A DNA stretch of 15,896 nt from Candidatus Dormiibacterota bacterium. Lineage in GTDB: Bacteria > Chloroflexota > Dormibacteria > Aeolococcales > Aeolococcaceae. Under the pieces are notes generated by a model that searched no databases, was not told the origin of the DNA, and worked only from the letters and a program-made list of their open reading frames with translations. Location: NCBI GenBank assembly GCA_003135255.1, contig PLAX01000106.1, positions 16,420-32,315 of the forward strand, read 5' to 3'. Below are positions 13,949 through 15,896 of the stretch, piece by piece; within the stretch, counting starts at the first letter, position 1, and each line of letters begins with the position of its first letter. The position numbers were made by a program, and so were the translations under genes.

Positions 13949-14214
13949 TGCGTCTGGTATTCACCCCGCACGGCTGGGAGGACTACGTCTACTGGCAGTC
14001 GACGGATCGGACGACGGTGAAGCGGATCAACCGGTTGCTGCAGGACATCACCCGGGATCCGTTCACCGGTATCGGCAAGCCGGAGCAGCTGCGTCATGTC
14101 CTTCAGGGATGCTGGTCCCGCCGGATCGATGACGAGCATCGGCTTGTGTATCTGCTTGACGGCGAGGATATCGTCGTCCTCCAAGCTCGCTACCACTACG
14201 GCGATCAGCAGTAG
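13948..14214 (+). CDS. yoeB: YoeB mRNA interferase toxin
   Basis: The 88-residue protein aligns across its length with E. coli YoeB, with the same numbering for the catalytic residues: Glu46 (GKPEQLRH), Arg65 (DEHRLVY) and His83-Tyr84 at RYHY. Other family hallmarks are WEDYVYWQSTD (10-20), DPFTGIGKPEQ and WSRRIDDEHR. YoeB binds the ribosome A site and cleaves translated mRNA; YefM blocks this. The gene starts with ATG sharing one base with the yefM stop (TGATG), so translation is coupled. It ends 10 bases before the tRNA-Gly CCA end, making it the last gene of the island. It looks intact. Confidence 0.95.
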   Translation: MRLVFTPHGWEDYVYWQSTDRTTVKRINRLLQDITRDPFTGIGKPEQLRHVLQGCWSRRIDDEHRLVYLLDGEDIVVLQARYHYGDQQ

Positions 14215-14224
14215 GGGAGGAGGC

Positions 14225-14299
14225 TGGAGCGGGAGACGAGGCTCGAACTCGCGACCCCTACCTTGGCAAGGTAGTGCTCTACCACTGAGCTACTCCCGC
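14225..14299 (-). tRNA. tRNA-Gly (anticodon GCC), CCA encoded
   Basis: The 75-base gene folds as a standard cloverleaf. Acceptor arms GCGGGAG and CTCCCGC pair perfectly, the D arm contains AGCTCAGTGGTAGAGC, the anticodon loop is TTGCCAA (GCC), and the T loop is GTTCGAG flanked by GCGA and TCGT. The discriminator is T, followed by an encoded CCA. A TATACT box at 14312-14317 on the same strand may be the promoter -10. The 3' 46 bases are repeated at 10124-10169, so this is the reconstituted target of an integration event. Confidence 0.97.
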
Positions 14300-14447
14300 G
14301 TGCGAGGGGCGAGTATACCGCGGGCCCCCGACCCCACTACCACCTCCGCTGATCTCCGGGGAGCGCTCCGGGGGAGGGGCTGGGTACCGCCGACCGCAGC
14401 CCAAGCGCCGGCCAGCCGGAGAGGGGACGGGGCTCGGGCCGGCGAGG

Positions 14448-14783
14448 TCAGGCGACGCCGGCCCGCTCTCCGAGCTCGCGCAGCCGCTCGAAGGTGTAGA
14501 TACCGGTGGAGTGGCCGTCGGCCCACACCGCGTTGAGCCCGTAGGCGCCGACCAGGCCGATGTCCGCCAGCTCGTCCTCACCGGTGGCCAGCTCCGGCTC
14601 GGCGGAGAACCGACCCGGGAGGCCCATCTCGCCGGCGCAGACCGCGCAGGGGCAGGCACGGCGGAGCACCGCGAAGGGGATCAGGTGGGTGGTTCCATCA
14701 CCCCATTGGATGAGGAGGGCGCGCTTGGCCTCGTCGTAGTCGAAGCGGAGTGGCCGGGTGCGATCGGGAGCGGGGATCGGCAT
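14448..14783 (-). CDS. DUF971 / gamma-butyrobetaine hydroxylase N-terminal-like protein
   Basis: The 111-residue protein is a stand-alone DUF971 domain: RFDYDEAKRALLIQWGDG, IPFAVLRRACPCAVCAGE with closely spaced cysteines, then GLVGAYGLNAVWADGHSTGIYTFERLRELG. In gamma-butyrobetaine hydroxylase this fold forms the N-terminal zinc-binding domain. Free-standing bacterial versions are small proteins of uncertain role, sometimes placed near iron-sulfur or Mrp-type proteins. No such partner is seen here. No clear ribosome binding site precedes ATG 14783. It runs in the same direction as the SCP2 gene upstream (41 bases between the SCP2 stop and this start), so they may share a transcript. Confidence 0.85.
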   Translation of the reverse strand: MPIPAPDRTRPLRFDYDEAKRALLIQWGDGTTHLIPFAVLRRACPCAVCAGEMGLPGRFSAEPELATGEDELADIGLVGAYGLNAVWADGHSTGIYTFERLRELGERAGVA

Positions 14784-14823
14784 GGGTGAATCGAGATGCG
14801 TCGGGTGCCGAGTTTGGCAGCGG

Positions 14824-15144
14824 CTAGCGGAGCAGGTTCTGCAGCTTCATGGCCAGGGCCATGTCGCCGCGCACCTTGAGCTTGCCGGTCATGAAGGCCA
14901 TGGTGGGGTCGAGCTTCCCCGTGGCGAGCCCGACGAAGTCGTCCCCTGACATGGAGATGGTGGTGTTTGGGCTGTCGGGGGCCCCCGCCCCCGCCTCGCC
15001 CGCGCCGTCCTTGAGCACGATGTGGTACGAGCCGCCGTCGTCGCCGCTCAGGTCAAACCGGTAGGCGGCGTTGGTGGTGCCGACCTTGGCGGGGTCGGTC
15101 AGCCGGCGGTTGACTTCATCGAAGATCTCGTTGACGGTGGTCAC
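14824..15144 (-). CDS. SCP2 sterol-carrier-domain protein
   Basis: The 106 residues form a single SCP2 domain: VNEIFDEVNRRLTDPAKVG, AAYRFDLSGDDGGSYHIVL, then TTISMSGDDFVGLATGKLDP and MAFMTGKLKVRGDMALAMKLQ, which is the most conserved part. Such domains bind lipids or acyl chains in a hydrophobic tunnel; bacterial single-domain members have no settled function. Two starts exist. ATG 15153 directly abuts AGGAGG and is therefore poorly spaced, whereas GTG 15144 is 9 bases from it, so I prefer GTG, which shortens the protein by three residues. It is not fused to an acetyltransferase or thiolase. Confidence 0.85.
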   Translation of the reverse strand: MTTVNEIFDEVNRRLTDPAKVGTTNAAYRFDLSGDDGGSYHIVLKDGAGEAGAGAPDSPNTTISMSGDDFVGLATGKLDPTMAFMTGKLKVRGDMALAMKLQNLLR

Positions 15145-15196
15145 GGATGGCATCCTCCTGGCGTCGGACGTTCTCTCTTGGCAGTCGCAGCGCGTT

Positions 15197-15481
15197 TCAG
15201 AGCAGGGTCTCGAGCTGCTCGGTTCTCGGTTGCCGCGACCGGGAGGCGCTTTCCGAGGGGTCGGGCTCATCGCTGGCGGGGTGCTCGACCAGGGCGATCA
15301 CCCGGGTGGCCATGAATCGCCCGGTGCGCACCGCCTGCCCGCCGCGTGTCACCTCGCTGACCTCGACCACGCCGCGGGCGGTGCTGACCTCGACCTTGCG
15401 GCCGGCGCGGGTGGCCACGATCTCGTAGGTCTGCGCGGATCCGCCGGTGTCGATGACGATCTCGACCCGGTCACCCTTCAT
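15197..15481 (-). CDS. small hypothetical protein
   Basis: From ATG 15481 the frame encodes 94 residues. The N-terminal part is strand-rich (DRVEIVIDTGGSAQTYEIVA, then KVEVSTARGVVEVSEVTRGG) and includes a TGRFMATRVIALVEH segment. The tail is hydrophilic, Ser/Arg/Glu-rich and probably disordered. There is no signal peptide, membrane segment or catalytic motif. I do not recognise a family. The open frame continues upstream, but residues before MKGDR are basic and compositionally unlike the rest and would run into the divergent NfeD-like gene. It stops 43 bases before the SCP2 ribosome binding site, in the same orientation, so a common transcript is plausible. Confidence 0.55.
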   Translation of the reverse strand: MKGDRVEIVIDTGGSAQTYEIVATRAGRKVEVSTARGVVEVSEVTRGGQAVRTGRFMATRVIALVEHPASDEPDPSESASRSRQPRTEQLETLL

Positions 15482-15602
15482 GCCCGGATCGTACTCTGAT
15501 CTCGCCCAGGGCATCGCGGCGGGCGCGATCGGCGGGTTCGGCGACGCTTGGATCCGCCAGGCCCTGGGGGGGTGCCTTCGGGTGGGATACACTGCGACGA
15601 CA

Positions 15603-15896
15603 GTGGAGTGGTGGATCTTTTGGGTCGTCGCGGCGGTGCTGTTGGCCGCGGGTGAGGTCCACACGCAGGCCTTCTACCTGCTCTTCGCGGCAGCCGGTGC
15701 CGCGGTGGCAGCGGTGCTCGGCGCCCTTGGCCTGGCCATCTGGTTGCAGGTGCTGGTCGGGGCCGCCGCCGCCTTTGGCGGCGTGTTCGCGATCCGGCCC
15801 GCGCTCAAGCGGGCGATGGAGGGGCGGATGGCGGCCCCGTACAGGTTCCCCGGGCTGGCCGGGGGGCTGGTCGGTGCCCGCGCCGTCACCGTCGAC
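15603..15896 (+). CDS. NfeD-like membrane protein, N-terminal part (continues beyond the window)
   Basis: The 98 visible residues begin VEWWIFWVVAAVLLAAGEV, followed by two or three further hydrophobic helices (AFYLLFAAAGAAVAAVLGAL, and AIWLQVLVGAAAAFGGVFAI). A basic RPALKRAMEG segment and GLVGARAVTVD come next, and the latter is the usual entry into the C-terminal OB-fold domain of NfeD proteins. NfeD proteins work with stomatin/prohibitin-like partners at the membrane; the partner gene would be expected just outside the window. GTG 15603 is chosen; another in-frame GTG lies at 15582. TACACT at 15588-15593 is a possible -10 box that would make the message leaderless. Confidence 0.8.
   Translation, partial: MEWWIFWVVAAVLLAAGEVHTQAFYLLFAAAGAAVAAVLGALGLAIWLQVLVGAAAAFGGVFAIRPALKRAMEGRMAAPYRFPGLAGGLVGARAVTVD

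Larger units (their letters stand above)
10124..14270. mobile_element. tRNA-Gly-targeted genomic island carrying only toxin-antitoxin and Fic genes
   Basis: A perfect 46-base direct repeat bounds this segment. The right copy (14225-14270) is the 3' part of the intact tRNA-Gly gene, from the encoded CCA to the anticodon loop. The left copy (10124-10169) is the same piece alone, followed by unrelated sequence. This is the geometry left by site-specific integration into a tRNA 3' end, with the element lying downstream of the reconstituted gene. The recognised contents are two vapBC-type pairs, one Fic gene and one yefM-yoeB pair. No integrase, relaxase, replication or phage gene is visible, so it is either a deletion remnant or a small element moved by a recombinase supplied elsewhere. 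The boundaries are seen directly; mobility is inferred. Confidence 0.75.

Noticed and set aside
10170..14224. A hidden integrase or transposase within the island
   Set aside because: Every substantial coding stretch is accounted for by toxin, antitoxin or Fic genes. The remaining gaps are under 500 bases and show no recombinase motifs or terminal inverted repeats.
14096..14536. Plus-strand frame over the tRNA with the same SGRRGSNSRPLPWQ phrase
   Set aside because: It translates the antisense of a real tRNA gene. Its reappearance at 10124 reflects the 46-base repeat, not a protein family.

Overview
This is a high-GC bacterial window with frequent GTG starts, GGAGG-type ribosome binding sites and tightly overlapping operons. 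It fits an actinobacterial, Dormibacterota or Chloroflexota-like genome, but the sequence alone does not fix the phylum.

Layout. (1) 1-1300: the end of an ABC-2-type permease, a CsaA-like tRNA-binding-domain protein (+), and a weak hypothetical ORF (-). (2) 1266-3563 (-): a soluble GAF-PAS-GGDEF-EAL cyclic-di-GMP protein. (3) 3751-9001: a divergent metabolic cluster. It holds an FGGY carbohydrate kinase (-) facing an operon (+) that encodes an unusual fusion of a class II aldolase to a class III PLP aminotransferase, coupled to a 12-TM MFS carrier resembling the FLVCR family. (4) 9011-9885: a scar in which a 245-bp piece of a vapC toxin gene replaces the 5' part of an aldo/keto reductase gene. 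(5) 10124-14270: a 4.1-kb island bounded by a perfect 46-bp direct repeat. One copy is the 3' end of an intact tRNA-Gly(GCC) gene and the other is a tRNA fragment. The genes recognised inside are vapBC (AbrB/MazE-type antitoxin), a second vapBC-like pair (RHH antitoxin), a class II Fic protein and yefM-yoeB. No integrase is visible. A diverged repeat of about 70-100 bp lies on the left side of each of the three toxin-antitoxin pairs. (6) 14448-15896: ordinary genes, namely a DUF971 protein, an SCP2 sterol-carrier domain protein, a small hypothetical protein and the start of an NfeD-like membrane protein.

How the genes may work together. The kinase, aldolase-aminotransferase and carrier look like an uptake and catabolic route for an unidentified polyol, sugar or amino compound: import, phosphorylation, retro-aldol cleavage and transamination. 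That is inference. The island looks like a tRNA-targeted non-autonomous element carrying only stabilisation or stress toxins. The vapC fragment at 9011 and a yoeB-like relic at 3670 suggest that such modules have entered and decayed around this locus more than once.
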